Notes under the pieces: generated by a model | The model's database searches: none | The model's input: the letters and a program-made list of their open reading frames with translations, nothing else | Told to the model about the DNA's origin: nothing | Origin: Certhia americana | Taxonomy: Eukaryota; Chordata; Aves; Passeriformes; Certhiidae | Assembly: GCA_018697195.1 (NCBI GenBank) | Contig: CM031869.1 | Location: 13,819,431 to 13,883,430 of the forward strand | Direction of reading: 5' to 3' | Length of the DNA stretch: 64,000 bases | Position numbers and translations under genes: made by a program | In this document: positions 13,297 through 27,900 of the stretch, piece by piece | How positions within the stretch are numbered: the first letter of the stretch is position 1 | Layout: each line of letters begins with the position of its first letter

Positions 13297-16200
13297 GGCA
13301 GTAGTGGGGCTGACCCTCTGAGGGGGATGTGAGACCAACCCCAGGGAATTTGGTGTCTCTCAAACCTCCCAGGCCTGTCTGGGCACTTCAGCTCTTAAGT
13401 CTCTCTCAGTTAGAGTGAGAAACCCTTCCCAAAGCTGCAAATGTGTGTCTGTCTCCGATCCCATGAGTCCATCAGTAGGACTGACAAATGCTGCTTTTCA
13501 AGGAAGCAATGGTCAAATGTGTGGGTTTCAAACAAGCCCCTGCAGAGATTAAACTGCTGGATGTTTTGGACACTCTGTGTTTAACATGGAGGCTTGAGTA
13601 AAGACCAAATCCATGGCATCTTTGGTTTTTTCAATAACACTTTTACTACCTTCCTGGGATTTATGCCTTTATGGTAATAATTAGAAGATTGAGGGGAACT
13701 CAAAGGTCAGCTATAGCTTTTAAAGTAGTCCATTTTCTTCTTCAGCTCCTTCAAAGGAGACCTAGACTTCATTGTATTTGAAAGAATTTAACAATTCTTT
13801 TAGTAATTCTCTCACATCTTACCCAGGCTTCATGTTTTGTTATAGTCTCAGCTTCATCTGTGGTAGCACAATGTTGATTGATTCAGATGCTGATCTTATA
13901 ATTAAATGAAATTAGGATTACTGCAGTAGAAAGGCAAACAGGAAATAGCCCCTTTTTTTATGCTAGCATGTATATATGAAAGATTAAAACTGTAAATATC
14001 CGGTCCTCATCAACAATTCAATCTGCCTTCAGTAATAATCAAATGAGCATATATTTATTAAATGTAATATGTGTGAATCCCTATGCATCAGTACATGTAT
14101 ACTGTGATGTTTAATGCCTTTTGAAACTTACATATTGGGTATCTGTATCCATTACATCTGAAGGAATATATATGTAAATTTGCTGTATTTTTATAGATTT
14201 CCATTGTTTGTTAGTTTCTATGAAATTTTTAGTAAAAGAAGAGCTCTATGGCTCTGGGTGTTAATGTAAGGTGTGATAATGTGGTTGGGGCAAGTCCCCA
14301 AGGCCAGTACAGGTACATGTCTTAGTAAAGGGTGCACTGGAGGGTCTATTAAGATTTTTGAAAAGCAAAAATCTTCACATACCGATTTATTAGTGTGCCT
14401 TAAGCTTTAATATGAAAGTTTTTAATTTTTCTTGAGCAATGAATTTTAAAACATGTAGAATTTTAGCTGCTACCAAGTGTTTGGCAGTGCAGAAACTAAA
14501 ATCACAAAATGCAAAATTAAAACATCAGGGTAAATGTCTGCTTCATTGTGTTTCATGTCCATTAAGAGATAAAATAGGCCTTTTTCATAAGAATAAATGG
14601 ATTCATTGTTTCAGTTTACTTATTATTTTATGCTAGCCAAAAAAAAATCAGCAAATATTTGAAGCATTCTTTATAATACTTGAGGAGGGATTTGTGTATT
14701 TTGTAGTAGAATTTGGGTTTTCAGATTTGGTTAGGCTTCTTGCATAATTTGAAGTTACTTAAATTGGATTTTAAAAAATACAGAAATTTATATTCTGCCT
14801 GTATAGACTATATTTTAAAGATACCAACACTTCAAAGGAAATTACTGCAAGGTACCAACCTGTATCCAGCCTAGCAAAATTAGTTCAAGGTATCCTGGGG
14901 TAATACTAAATGAAAGTGGTATTTGTGGTGTCAGAGCTCACAAAAAATGGTTACTAATGCATCCTTTCTTTTAGGAAAGATGTAAAGGTATTTCCCATTA
15001 GGTAGGAAGATAGCAAACAGCGTAACTCCATAGATGTTTGATGGAGATACTCAGTGTAAGATTCCTGTCTGACTGAAGATGTGCTGATTTTCAGTCTGCT
15101 GGCACTGCTGTGTTTGACACAGGGGGTCTCTTTTAGCCATCCAAAATCTCTTTCCTTCCTGCAGGATAAATTTGGTCTCAGAAACAGTGACGTATGCACG
15201 AGCTCTGGATGTGGGAACCATTTTGGGGTGGGGTGAGGGGTAAGATTCTGTGGGGCTTCTTTAATGAAGGCAGAGAGATGGAGAGATCTGCTTGATAATA
15301 AAGCTTAACTTCAGTGCCAGCTTCGTGCTGTTACAGCATATTACTACACAGCAAGAAATGTGGCACAGATGTTGTGGCAGCCATATTTTACACCCTCCAA
15401 AAGGTCATGTCGCTTGTTATTACATTCAGAATCAATATTAAGTGAGCGTTCCAAATTTCAGCTGTCAGTTGAATTTATTGCCACAAACCAAGGCTGAAAG
15501 GTTTTCAACTGTGATTCCAGCAAGCTAACAAATTAATAATACAGAAGTATGCGTGGTGGAGCAGGTGATCCGTGTTCCAGCAGAAAAGGAAGTTTAATTG
15601 AAAATCACAGGAGTCAGAGCTGAGATGTTTAGTCCATTCGCTGTACCACGGGGGACGTGCAGTGTTTGTGAGGACTCATCTGAGGGCCACTGGCTGGGAG
15701 GGTTTGCAAACAGAGTCAGTTGTGTGCTGCACGGTGGGGTAAAGCACACTTTGCCTGTGTGTGTGGCACCTTTATGTGTCTGTCTTGGAAAATATTTTCA
15801 TCTCTGACATATGGAAGTCATTTGGATATTCCTGTGTTCTGTGTACATGTGACAATTCTGCCTTTTTGTCACTGTCTCTGGTTACAGCAAAAGGAAGCAG
15901 GACTGGGTGGGGAATGTGGTCGGTGGTGATCCAGGAGAGCTGCAGCTTTGAAGGCTGAGGTTGTACCCGTGTTTTCACTTTCTCCAGGGTAAAGACAAAT
16001 TCCAACACCAAAACTCTTTTGGAACAGAAACATTCCTGTCTCTCAGGGGGGATTGGCTTCTGGGATGGGTTCTCATGCACTTCAGTAGCAACAGTGCTCA
16101 CAAAATCTCTCTAGTTTGGTAGCATGATTTTTTGTCAGAGTTTTGTAAAACCTCCAGATGTTCTGTATTTCTGGTGCTGCTTTCAGTATCAGATGCTGAA

Positions 16201-19200
16201 TGATCAGAATGAAGAAAACCCCTTGCAGCCTGGAATGTCGCTTGTTTTCAGTATGTGTTGAAGTGACCTTAGCTAGATGAACAGAATGATTTTCATCCGA
16301 TCTTTCTCATTTTGTTCTTTCTTCCCTATATTCAGATAGTTTCATTCTGCCAGTTTGCATTTGCTTAAAGACTTTTCTACAATATGTGCAATACCTCTGT
16401 GGCTTTGTTGCTTTTCCTCCTTCTGTTCCAAATATAGTGGATTTTGCTTCACATATCTGTGAAGGATTTTCCTCCATTTTAAAGTACAACTGATCAAAAT
16501 TGCAGCTAATCTGCAGTGATTCTCTTACATTTTGCATAAATTTGACATTATTCATGCTACTTAAAGTGAATTCTACAGATAGAAGTTTATGGTTCTTGAA
16601 GCTAAACATGTGAAAACAAGGAAAAATTGTAAAGGAACTGTCAAATTGAAATGAGACCAATAAGAGTGACAACATGCCATCACATCTGCCTTTTGTGTAC
16701 TTTTCCCCCCCTCAAATTATGTATGTGTGTGTGGGTGGCTTCATCTTTAAATATTAAACTACCTTCTTATTTGTGCTAGTGCCAAGAAAAAAGCAACAAT
16801 GCAAAAGTGTAACTACTGTTGTACATTTCTGGCTTTAGGGACAATCGTTTTTCTTAAAAATGATTACCAAATATATGGAAAGATTATTATTAGTTTATTC
16901 AGTACAGTGTTTTTGAGAAATAAGGGGTTAACATGAAGGAGATCAAAGACTGAAGGAGGGAGCAATAGGGCAAATGTATTCACATGCCAAAGGTATTTTG
17001 CTGCACCACTGTGTACTACTTTGGACAAAGCATAAATCATTGCTATTTAAAATTGACTGTGAGGTTCAGAGAGCTGATTGAAGTTACCCTCAGTGTTACA
17101 TGGCTTACTATTGCCAAACAGAGCTGGTTCCAGCCTTCCTGCTGCAGGGAAGATAATTTCTGTCACTGCCACTGCCATTCTCATTCTTCTCATTGTTTCT
17201 GTTTCCTCAGTAACAACTATAGCTATTTGCATTTGCAATGGTCTTTTGAGACTACAAGCCCTGAACGGATCAGGTATTTGCGTGTACCTTCAGTTTTAGT
17301 GAAATGGCATTTTCAAATCTTTGTAAAAATCCACATGCTTGTTTTCTTCTAAAATGCAGAAAGGAAGCTATGGAGACATCAAGAGACAAGGTTTGGGTTT
17401 TTTAATCAGAACATCTTTATATAGATGAGAAATTTACTTCAGTGCTTAAGTTTAAATGGTGAAACTGTAGCTTAAACTGATTTTATCTAGTGCTGTCACT
17501 TAAATCTAGATACAAACTTATGTCCTTGTCTCCTTCTGTGTACCTCAATGAAGTAAATACTTTAGGTTGCATGGCAGCCAAAATCTGGTACATTAAAATT
17601 TACAGATGGTAAAGGCATGTCTTTTCATCTGCCAATGTGTGATTCAGATAGCACAAGCAGGCTTCCATCCACTTGACCGCAATAGAGTTGGCACAGCCTT
17701 CCTTCTCACTCCCTTCCCAGGCGTGTTTGGGAAAGCAAAAGCAGTGATGCTTCTGTGAGAAGTGTAGCTTTTAGATCTAAGGTAATTAAAAATACTCAAG
17801 AATTATTTATAGGAAGATTAATTTTTGTGTGTTTTGAATTCTGTGTTTGCCAGGAGAATGCATCGTGACTTGTTTGAATCACTGTCTTTCTTAGAAGATA
17901 ATACATCTTCTCAGTAATTGATATGTCAGAATCTGAGGTCAGGTACACATTAAGGCGATAGAACATCTTAATCCCACTAAATTAAGTCAAAATTGTAGAG
18001 CTAAAACTATAACAATATCAAATAATTTCATTTGTGTTAGCAGTTTATAGAATGAATTTTTAACCCTATTAGAGTAAGCAGAGACTGTAGTGACATCCAT
18101 TTAAGAAGCTACAAAAATAAAAGCTTGGTTGGTTTGGGTTTTTTTGTTTGATTGCTCAAGAAATTGAAAAAAATTTTGTGGGAAACTTTTTTGCAGTGTT
18201 GGATTTTTGTATGTTTAAGAAAAAGGTGTTCCTAAGCACTGGAGGGCAAGCACATGGATTATTATAGTTCCAGAGGACTCTGCACACCATAATGCATTGT
18301 TAGAGCCCTGAAATTCTTTTCACAAAGGTCAATTGTTCATTCAGCAATACACAACAGTCTCTGTGGTCTGATTTGTGTAAGGAATTGAGATTTCTAAGAT
18401 GCAGACTTTTATTTGATGGAGCCCAATGGGGTGCTTGTATCATGTAGAGCAGCCCTTATCAAGATTTAACAATCAGCATGCCACATGGAAAATTCAGAAG
18501 CACTTATTATACCACCTGTAAGATTTTGATTAGTTTAATTATAAATCACTCTTGTTCTGATTTTTACTTACTTGCACGCGGGCTGATTGGAGCTCACCAC
18601 TAGTGTATGTAATACAGTGATATATTGTACTCTAAATTCTGATAACCACTTTTGCAAAAAGACCTGTCTGCCTCCTTTGGACAATTACATATGTTGGTGA
18701 TCTGTTCCTTCTGGTTTTCTTTTTGTTATTTAAATAGCTCTGTGATAACAATACATTTTTATTAGATCAGAGGTGTACCTAAGTGATAGTACGACCATGA
18801 GCAGGAAATCTTGAGAAAATGAGACTAAATTGAATTTAAAAGGCAAAAAGCAAGGGGCCTGTAACATCTGCAGTCCTGATCATGTTGAATCTAGGGACGG
18901 GAATGAGAGTCCTGAGTGCTTCCTCTGTTCATAGAGTTCTTGGGGGCAGAGTGTTCCTTCTCCCTCCTCCTGCCAACCATCTCTGCCTTCCTGCCTCTCC
19001 TCCTGGAGAGGGTTAATCTTTGACCTCTTCCCAAGCAAAACTCTCATTTCCACCTGTTTGTACACAGCCTCAAGGCCAGTAATTCTGCCCTTCATCACAG
19101 AGTTTGGGAGAGGTCAGTCAGTCCTTTACAGAAATTTGGACTGAAGATGGAGTAAACACTGGTGACACTGAATTGTCATTCCAGCAAATGCTGGACTTGA

Positions 19201-21902
19201 GGCAAGAATTCTGCCACAACAGTTGTGCATTTTCTGTTCTTCTCTTCTGAACATTCTCTGAAAAGAATCAGGTACTATTTCCCACCCACCTCATTCTGGA
19301 AGCAGTTTGGTTTTATAGATTTCTCTGGGAGTTAAGGCTTTAACAGCCCAGAAGCCCATTGTTGCACAGTAGCACAGGCTGCTCCATGACAGCTTTTCTT
19401 CAAGAATTCTGTGATTAAAGATAATCAATTCTTTAGGAAGACTTGAGAAGTATGGTCCTTTTAAGTATGCTCAGATTTGCACTGTGCTTTCAAAGAGGAG
19501 ACTCATACAGTTTTCAGAAAAATGGTGTCATTTACTGCACACCCACAAATTACGTCCCCAAAAGTGTGACAAAACAGATTAAAAAAACCCACTCTTTTTC
19601 AGTTAATGTAATCACTTGTGATTCAAATCCTTTTTATTTAGAATTTTTCATCTGTTTTGTGCTGGAAAGTTTGAGTTTTTAGGCTGATCTGCTCTGAAAC
19701 TTTTGTCTCTTGAACCCTGCTCTCCTGCCATTGACTGGCATCTTTATTACAGCAGGTGGTGAAGGGACACCATAAATTTATGGAAACTTGTGAACTTTCT
19801 GGGTTACCCTGTAGCTAATACATATAAATGATTGAAAAAAAAAAAGTTTTAACTGGATGATGTCAGTGTGGTATTCTGGAAGTTCTTGTGTTACTATATT
19901 TCCATATTAATTTTGAATATGGGGCAGGGTGTGTGTGTTCAGTCTTTTCAGGTTTTTTGCTTTGTTTTGTTTTCTGTTTTCCCAAATTCACTCAATGTTT
20001 TCTCAACTAAATCACACAAACATTCTGCTTTTGACAGTTCAGCACTAGACATTCACCTCATTTCTTGAGGTGTTTATAGGCAACACTCCATGCCAAGCTT
20101 CTAGCAGCCTGTGTTGTGGCAGTAGTAGTTTCATTGCCAAAAAATTCACCACTGTCAGCCTGTCGAGAGCAAGATGAGATTGCTCGTGGCTCCCTGTCTG
20201 TAGGAAAGTCAAATGTCAGAGATTACTGGGAAGATTTGGAAGGAGAAAGGAATGCAAATGTCTTTTTTTTAATTATAATTTCATGAAAAAAGGGTGTGAA
20301 GCAAAAACTAGAAACAAATAACTAATTGAAAATACAATTCTCTCTTCATGGGGGTGTAGCAGTCTAGTGGTAGCTGTGACATTGCATCAAGAATGGTCAG
20401 TGACCATTGGTTGCAACTAAATAGAAAATGTAATAATGTGATAGTAAAAATCTAAAAATCTATACATATATTGTGTACAGAGAGAGGGAAGGAAATTATC
20501 AAAACCTCTAAGAAATGTATGGGGGAAAAAATGAAAACAAATTAGGCTTGCTGCCAGTAATGTTATTATTCAGAGACAGTCCAAAATTCTTTCTGTCCCC
20601 AGATTGCATTAAAGGACTCATAAAAGCAATTAACATGTAGACTATTTTTCTAAGTCACTGGAATTTTCAGCATCTAATTACCCATTATGTAATAGCTGGA
20701 AGCCAGCAGATAATCTCAAATTGTTGATGCCCTAGGATAATTTAAAATACTTTGGTAGTAGTTGGGTTTAAAAATAAATAAATTAATTAAAAAAAAAAAA
20801 AAAAGTTGTTGGGTTTTTTTAAATGTATGAATATTCCTTTAGCATGAACATGTTCACTTGAAATTATTTACTATCAGGCTGAACATGAAATGATTCTGAT
20901 TACCTTGATGTTATTGGCTTTTGGTCTTGTTCTAGTGAATTAGAACTGATGCCTTGTTCAAATGGACTGTGCCTAGAAAAGGAACAGGAAAAAGCAGAGC
21001 TTGTTGAAGTGATATCAGAAATGATAGAAGGCAGATGGGCAAAATTAATTCTGTCCAGTGCACTCTATTTAGTACCTGAAACATGGTATGAGATTTCAGT
21101 GGGTTGTTCTTGCTGTAAGTTTTAGCTTAGTTGGCATCATCATTGTATGGTAGGCCTTGACTCTCTGATGACTTAAAAGAGAAAGAAATTACAAACTATG
21201 ATCTAATGAGAAACTCTGTAATTCAAAAAGGTAATTGAAATGTTGAAACCAATTTTGTGATTTTTCAATACTCATACTCTGATTTTCCAGCGCTCCATAG
21301 CATATTTTCGTTGTGAAGCTGCTACCCTCAATCCTCAATAAAACATCAATTTGTTGGTTTCATTCTAAGGAGCCGTTTTCATCACAGTACTTATAAAAAG
21401 TATTTTTGAAGCTACCTATAGTTTTTCATATTTTGATTAGTGCTGCTATTGCTTTCATTCACTGAACTATTTAAACATATTGTGAATATATTCCGAAAGT
21501 TTAATAAGTGCTTACATACTTGCTGAATATGACTGAACGCTACACTTGCTGTTAATTTATTACTTAAAAAATCCTCAACCTGAATTGCCAAGAACTCTGT
21601 TCCTTGGTCTTGATATTTCTGTTGGGTTTTTGTCTCGGGTTTTTTTTGTGCAATATTACATGTATAAGTCGGGGGTTTTTTCCCCCATTAAAAGTAAAGC
21701 TTTGAAAGTAACAAAGACAAGTGAGCCTGATGGTGGTCATTTATTTTCTATTTAAATCCTTTATTTTCTTATTAGATTTCTGTCTAATAGAGTACAATGA
21801 AGAGGTTATGATGTCCAAAGATTAAGATGCTTCTCTGGGAGTCTAAGGACATTTTATGCCCATGTGTAAGGATCACTGCTGGTGTGATGCTTGTGGAGTG
21901 TT
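13297..21902. other. Intron segment, unique AT-rich sequence
   Basis: No gene or recognised mobile element. 13960-14170 is long, non-repetitive and AT-rich, and could be a conserved non-coding element, but that needs alignment. A pyrimidine-rich patch lies at 18940-19060. Confidence 0.55.
20774..20804. repeat. A-rich simple repeat, AAAT units plus (A)16
   Basis: ATAAATAAATTAATT leads into sixteen A ending at 20804, followed by GTTGTTGGG. It is typical low-complexity intron sequence. Confidence 0.85.
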
Positions 21903-21990
21903 CCAGCACATCCAGGGGTATGGGAACCAGGAGCTGGGCTCAGTGATCCTGATGGGTCCCTTAAACTCAGCCTGTTCTGATTCTGTGAGG
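21903..21990 (+). mobile_element. CR1 LINE 3'-end remnant
   Basis: The stretch containing GAGCTGGGCTCAGTGATCCT (about 21931-21950), then GATGGGTCCCTT, AACTCAGC and a terminal GATTCTGTGA, follows the order of the conserved 3' end of chicken-repeat-1 elements (a CTCAGTGATCCT-like block, GGGTCCCTTCCAACTC, ATTCTGTGA). CR1 copies are typically 5'-truncated, as here. The left edge is not clear and could extend toward 21860. It is degraded and has no coding capacity. Confidence 0.65.
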
Positions 21991-24900
21991 TGCTGCCCTG
22001 CCAGTTGTGTTCTCAGGCATGACAACAGTTAGCTGCCAGATAAATGATAAGCATTCTTTTCATCAGCTCTACAAGTGAAAAATAGGAGGCTTTTGAAGTA
22101 ATGACTAATATTTATTGTACCACTTAGGCACTCTGTATTTAAAACTTTGGCTTAGTTTGGATACTGAAGGTCAGTTCATGGAATCAGCTGTTTCCTTGTT
22201 GCTGCTTATTTTTCTTGCATCTTCACACAACTGGACTCCCAAATGTCAGAATGCTAATGGAAGCTTCCCACTTCCTGAAGTACATGTCACTTTACATGTG
22301 TGATGGCACATGCAGAAGAGCTCCAGAAGAGCATCTTCAGCCTCCCTAAACTAATGATGGGAACAATCATGAGTGTGCTTTACTTGCTGATCCAGTGCAG
22401 TGCTGGTGGCTGTTGTGGAGAAATGCACTGGGAGGACAGAGGCTGGAAGGAAAGAAGGGAATAAGATATATTTGTGAATCATGGAACTATTGCAACTTCT
22501 CATTCAAGTGCTAAGGAATCAGGGTAAATATTGATTTTTTTATTTGTTTTTAAACAACTAATCCTGAACAGTGTAATGCTCACACAGCTTCCATCTTGTC
22601 TTGCTGTTTTTCACCATCTCTGCTTCATGAAGGTAACTGAGGTACAAGCTCCTGTGAATATTCCTCAGCTGTATCTTGTTTTCACCTCATGACTTTGAGA
22701 ATTGTCGTACTTTTTATTTATCCTGCATGCAATCCTAAGAGCTGATCCCTGCCCTGGTGGGCTTGTGGGCTACATGAGACACAGGAACAGATAGGGCTTC
22801 CTAGACTACCTAGGAACATCTGTAATTGACTTTCATAGCAGAAGGTTTCAATGAGTTGATTTATTTGATTCTCCGTCTCTTTGGTTTTAAAGGCTGTGTT
22901 TTGTAAACAGTTGTGAAAAGACAAATTAAAGAACAGGATTATTAAAAAAAAAAAAATACAACCATTGTGGCAACTGATTAAGATCCAGTTGAAGAAATGG
23001 CTATTTACTTTTCTGCCAGAATGTGAGTTGTTTTCTGTGAAGCAGAATAATAGCATTTTTCTTTAAATATAAACTGCAGTTGCAATATTGACAAAGAACA
23101 TGGAGTCGTGTTCCTCATTTGAAACATTCTTATGAATATTGCAGTGGTTCTAACACTTTAATAATAAATTTCTTGAGTTAGATTGATTTAAGGTTATCAT
23201 AATCGTTTATGTTTTCAGTGTTTTGAGAGAAGTAGGTGAGTTTAGCTTAGCATTTGCTACTGTTTATAAGTTCCAAAGGTTTTATTAATTCTAAAAGAAA
23301 ATCCTAGTGATTCATTTTAAGCCTAGAACAGTCAACTTTCATATAATTAACAGTTAATTCAGAATTTAAATTAATCTCCATATTTAAAACATGGGACTGT
23401 ATCCAACTGCAAACATAACAGTAATTGTTCTGTGTCTTGCTGGGGCTGCAGGGTACTAGCATAGGTTAATATATCTTAGTCACACACCTTCACACTGACT
23501 ATGATGTTATTATCAAAGGTGTACAATGAGCTGTGACCTGTTTAGGGGAGGCAATGCTGCTCCTACTGAGAAGTAAAAAAAATATAATTAAAGCAAGAAA
23601 CTTGTACTTGAGCTGGAAGCTTGTAATGCATATGACACCAAATATGTAAAGAGAATTTTGAGATTAAATTTTGAGTTGATAGAGGGAGGTTGCATTATGG
23701 AGGCAGTAAACATTCTGAGATGTAGACTGAGAAAGATGCAAAAAAAAAAGAGAATCCCTGGAAGCAAAATAAAATGCAGATTTGAGAAGGTGGGGAATTT
23801 CTGCATTATCCAAGTGCCACGTTTACAAGTTCCTCTCCATCTGTGAGCAGTGGATGTAGGATGCAGGTCAGATCTCTGGCAGACAGCAGCTCTCAAGAAC
23901 CAGTAATCCTCTCTGTCACTCTTTTCTAAACGCTATTGTTCATCTAAACTAAAATGGTGCTAAACTACAGCCTGCCGGCATTTCAAATATAAAGATTATC
24001 AAAAGATCTTAAGCTAAAGACTGGAGAAGATTGACAAGTGCAAAAGCACACATCATTCAGGATTCGTTCCTCCAGGCGTTCACTCATAAACTATTTTCTA
24101 TTAAAAGAATGAAACATAAGCTGACAACATGAAGACAGGAAATGGCACGGGTACGCACAACAAATGAAGCCAGAATTACAAAGGTTCATACACATCAATA
24201 ATGAGATTGAGAAGAGGTGTGGCAGTATTTCTGTATCATCTCAGAGGTCTCCAGTGAGAACATAAAGAATATTTATCAGCCTCTTTGTAAACAGATACAG
24301 AACCTGGCTTTTCTGAGTTTCAGGTCATGATGGGGCTGTTAGAGCCAGGAGGTTCTACTCTTTATCATGGTTTCACCTTGAAGGAGGTGAAGAAATGTTA
24401 TATTTATGTGCAAATCTTGTGCAATGTCAGCGAACAGCAGGGTCAGTTAAATACCAGTTTGGGGCAGAAAATGAGTACCATGCTAGTAGATAGAGAATAG
24501 AACTTATTCATTGAATAAGATGTAAGGGAAAAAAGAGGATGTAAGGGGATAAACAGGATAACAAGTATCACATAAAAGGAGGAGCAGCTCTGTAAAGTAC
24601 TGTAAGGCAAGGCCTGTAACTGGGTCCAGTTTGGGTCATTATATCCTTGTGACGTGAGATTCCTTGCCCAAGTCTAAGCACACAGGATGAGGGCTGTACT
24701 TCTGCCATCTGACCAGGATGAGGATTGACTGCTAAATGTCAAGGAACATCAGAGACTCTTGTGCAGGTGAAAAACACCGTAATGATGGGCTGTAAAGCCT
24801 GGGCATTTGTAGATGCCCCAGATTAATGCTGCTTGGAATTCACTGATGTTTTTGGTTTAGCTTTGGGCTGTGTTTGAAGTGCTTCACGATGGGGAAGCTT

Positions 24901-27900
24901 TCTGTAATGGTGACTGTACCTTGCTCAAGCTGTCTTTATTTCAGAATGGTTTTATCTGTTCCCAGAATACTTTAACAGCCTCACACAAGTTATAGGTTCT
25001 TAATTTGGAGAATCATTGGCTGATTGAGGGAGATTGGGAAGGCAAAGAAAGGGTTACCAGCAGGAGCTGGACAGAGAGGAGATGGGCTGGATGATTTGTG
25101 ATGGTCAGCTGTAGTTCACTTTTCTATCACCAACTACTCCATGAGCTACAGGAATTGGATCTGAAGAACTCAAGGTGATACCTTCTAACTGTCACAAATC
25201 TTTTATGCTTCTACATAGCTGTGCTGTCAGCACCACTACAGAAATTGGCTGTGACTCTGAGCACCTTGCAGAGGTGAGCAGGGTAAAAGATGTGCATATT
25301 TCTCATGATCACAAGGCAGTATAAAGTCTTCTAGAGAAAAGTATGCCCTGTGGATTTTTTAGGACATTATGCCAGGATCTTTGAAGAAATGGGTAACTCT
25401 TCTTTATTTCCTTCCTGCCTTTCTACTAGAAATGTCTCTATGTAGTACAGGCTTCAATTGACAAAGTAGGGCTTCTCAAACAGCTCATTGTCACAGGTTG
25501 AACTTTGATGATTAAAATCATCTAATCAAAAAGCTGTTTGCTGCTCCTGGAATACAGAGAGTGAAATAAAACAATGGGGTTTTTTTCTAGTTGTGATACT
25601 ACTAACATTTTGTCATCAATACTTCTCCTAATGAAAGTATTAGATTTAGTGTTTACAAGGGGAATTTCCTCCTGGGGGAGCCTTTCTGTTATCAATTCAC
25701 ATACTTTTTATTATTCTTCTCACAAACCCCTGCCATGCTAACTGTGTAATAGACCTGAGCTTCAAATCAAGTAGTCTCACTTGTTGTGCTACTCCTTAAT
25801 CTGGAAAAAATAAGAAGGAGCCACAACAAGGGCAGTAGAACTTCAGAGCAGATGCAGTGAAATACCTGGTGCTCCATGTTGCCTTCTCAGTATAAGCTTT
25901 GTGCAGCTGGGCCCATGTATTCCCCTGGTTTACAGCTTTGAACGTGTTTAATAATACATCTGGCCAGCTAAGAGTCCCTTTCTGAGAGTAAGACATCCTA
26001 AATGTGAGTTTTTGCTCAACTATGTGACAAAATCAAATAGCATGGCTGCAGAAATAATGGCATTATGTGCATCCTTTGAAAATTTGATGTAACAAGATAA
26101 GTTTTTTGCTGTCAATTGCTATTGTTGTAGGAAGTTACATTTCTTCCAGGATATTGTTCAGCTATTTTGTTTTTTTAGTCTGAGCGTGTGTGTGTGTGTG
26201 TGATATTTATGAAGTAAAAGCTGTCATTATGGAATAGTGTGATATTAGTGTCAAACTATTATTAGGATAAATTATGAAGTTAATAAGCCACACAGCACTA
26301 AAAGGATAGGAGGGGTCAGATCTCTTTGTTCTGCCATGGGCTGGTTTTGTGTCCTTCGCTTAGTCATTTTTCTTTTTTATACAAAACTAAAGTAGCAAAG
26401 TATACATACTTAGAGGAATACAGAAATAGCAGCACTCAAGAAGACTTTTTAAGGCAGAAACAGCCTCAGTACCTTTTAAACTGAAGTACCATCCTACTGC
26501 AAATCTTCAGCTGAAGGGCGGAAAACCATTTTCTTTTTTAAATGGGAGAAAAAGAACAATTTTTCTTCCTGGGTAGGTTGGTTGGAAAGCTATGAAACCT
26601 CATCAGTTGGATAAACTTCATGCTTTTGAGTAATACTGTACAATTTCTTTATTCCTGTGCATTTGCAAGAGCTGAGACTAACAGGCCAAATCAATACTCC
26701 TATCTAGCATTAATTTGTTAATAATTGTGTAGAAATACTATTTAAACCCGATCTAAATGGCTTGTTTTTCATTTTGCACTCATCTATCCCTTAGTGGTTT
26801 TTTTAAGACTTCTGGTTCACAGCGTGAGCGAGCTGTGTGTGTGTCAGCAGAGCAGCGACCTCATCACTGGTGTGAAACTGAGTAATTGTTGGTTTGTTTA
26901 TAGAACGTGTTTCTGTTTGCAGGTTTTCTGGCAGATATGTATTGGCCTTGTTATGCTTTGACCATAAAACCCCAGATAATTGTTAGGTAATGAGAAAACT
27001 GCAAATGATATGAACCCCACCACACACAAACAAAAAGCTACTGTTTTTTATGGTTCTGTGGGTGCTATTGTATCATGTCCTTGACCAACAGAAAACGGGT
27101 TTGATGCATTTGACATCGGATTGACTTGTAGCTTTCATCACCCAACCAATAATTGCCTTTCAGATATTCATGTTTTAGTTTGCCTTGAGCTCTCTGACTC
27201 ACAGAACAGAAGTGGGATGGAAAGCTGGGACATGCAGAGGTATCCGTGCAGCTTCTATTGGGGGTGTTTTACTGTGAGAGGTCATGAAAGCAGAAAAAAC
27301 AAAACCTAAATTAAAATTGTGCCATGAACTTACTGCTCACAGCCGAGCCATGTTCATTGCAGCTCATTTTGGAAGCATCTTCCTGTATCTAGACTTTCTA
27401 ACCTGCCTTACTGGCATGGCACAACATGCTGCATTTTGCAGAAAAGCTGCACATGATATCCTCTAACAGAAACTTATTGTAAAGGAGAATGTCAGGTTAC
27501 TGACATTACTGAGATGAGGAAAACAGGTGACACCAAAGACATACAACAAATGGATCTGGTATGTACAGGCTTTTCCTTCCCAGTCATGACATCTCTCTTT
27601 AATTTTGACCATCATAAGCAAGACTCTAAATTATTCAAATGGTGTAGCAATTAGTTTTAAAATAATAAAAATAATGAAAAATCAGCAATTTCCTTCTTGA
27701 AAATCAGGTTTGAGGCATTCATTGCAAGAATGAGAGTGGTTACATTTATTCAGTGGTGGTTTGCAGAGGCATCTGGAGGAACATCATGTTCCTTCTTCCA
27801 AGTTTGGGGGGATTTTGTGCGAGCAAAGCACTCACATGATGTAACTTTAATTTACTTCAGTCAGTTTTATAGATACAGAATGAGATATCTAAGTCTCAGG

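Noticed and set aside
13293..13700. Internal retroviral sequence next to LTR copy A
   Set aside because: Matched GTGG duplications directly flank the LTR, so the neighbouring sequence is host DNA. No retroviral protein motif was seen.
16307..16675. 122-codon ORF on the - strand with a CTYC-K-like stretch
   Set aside because: A single CxxC-like pair is not a zinc finger, and there is no second half or repeat of the motif.
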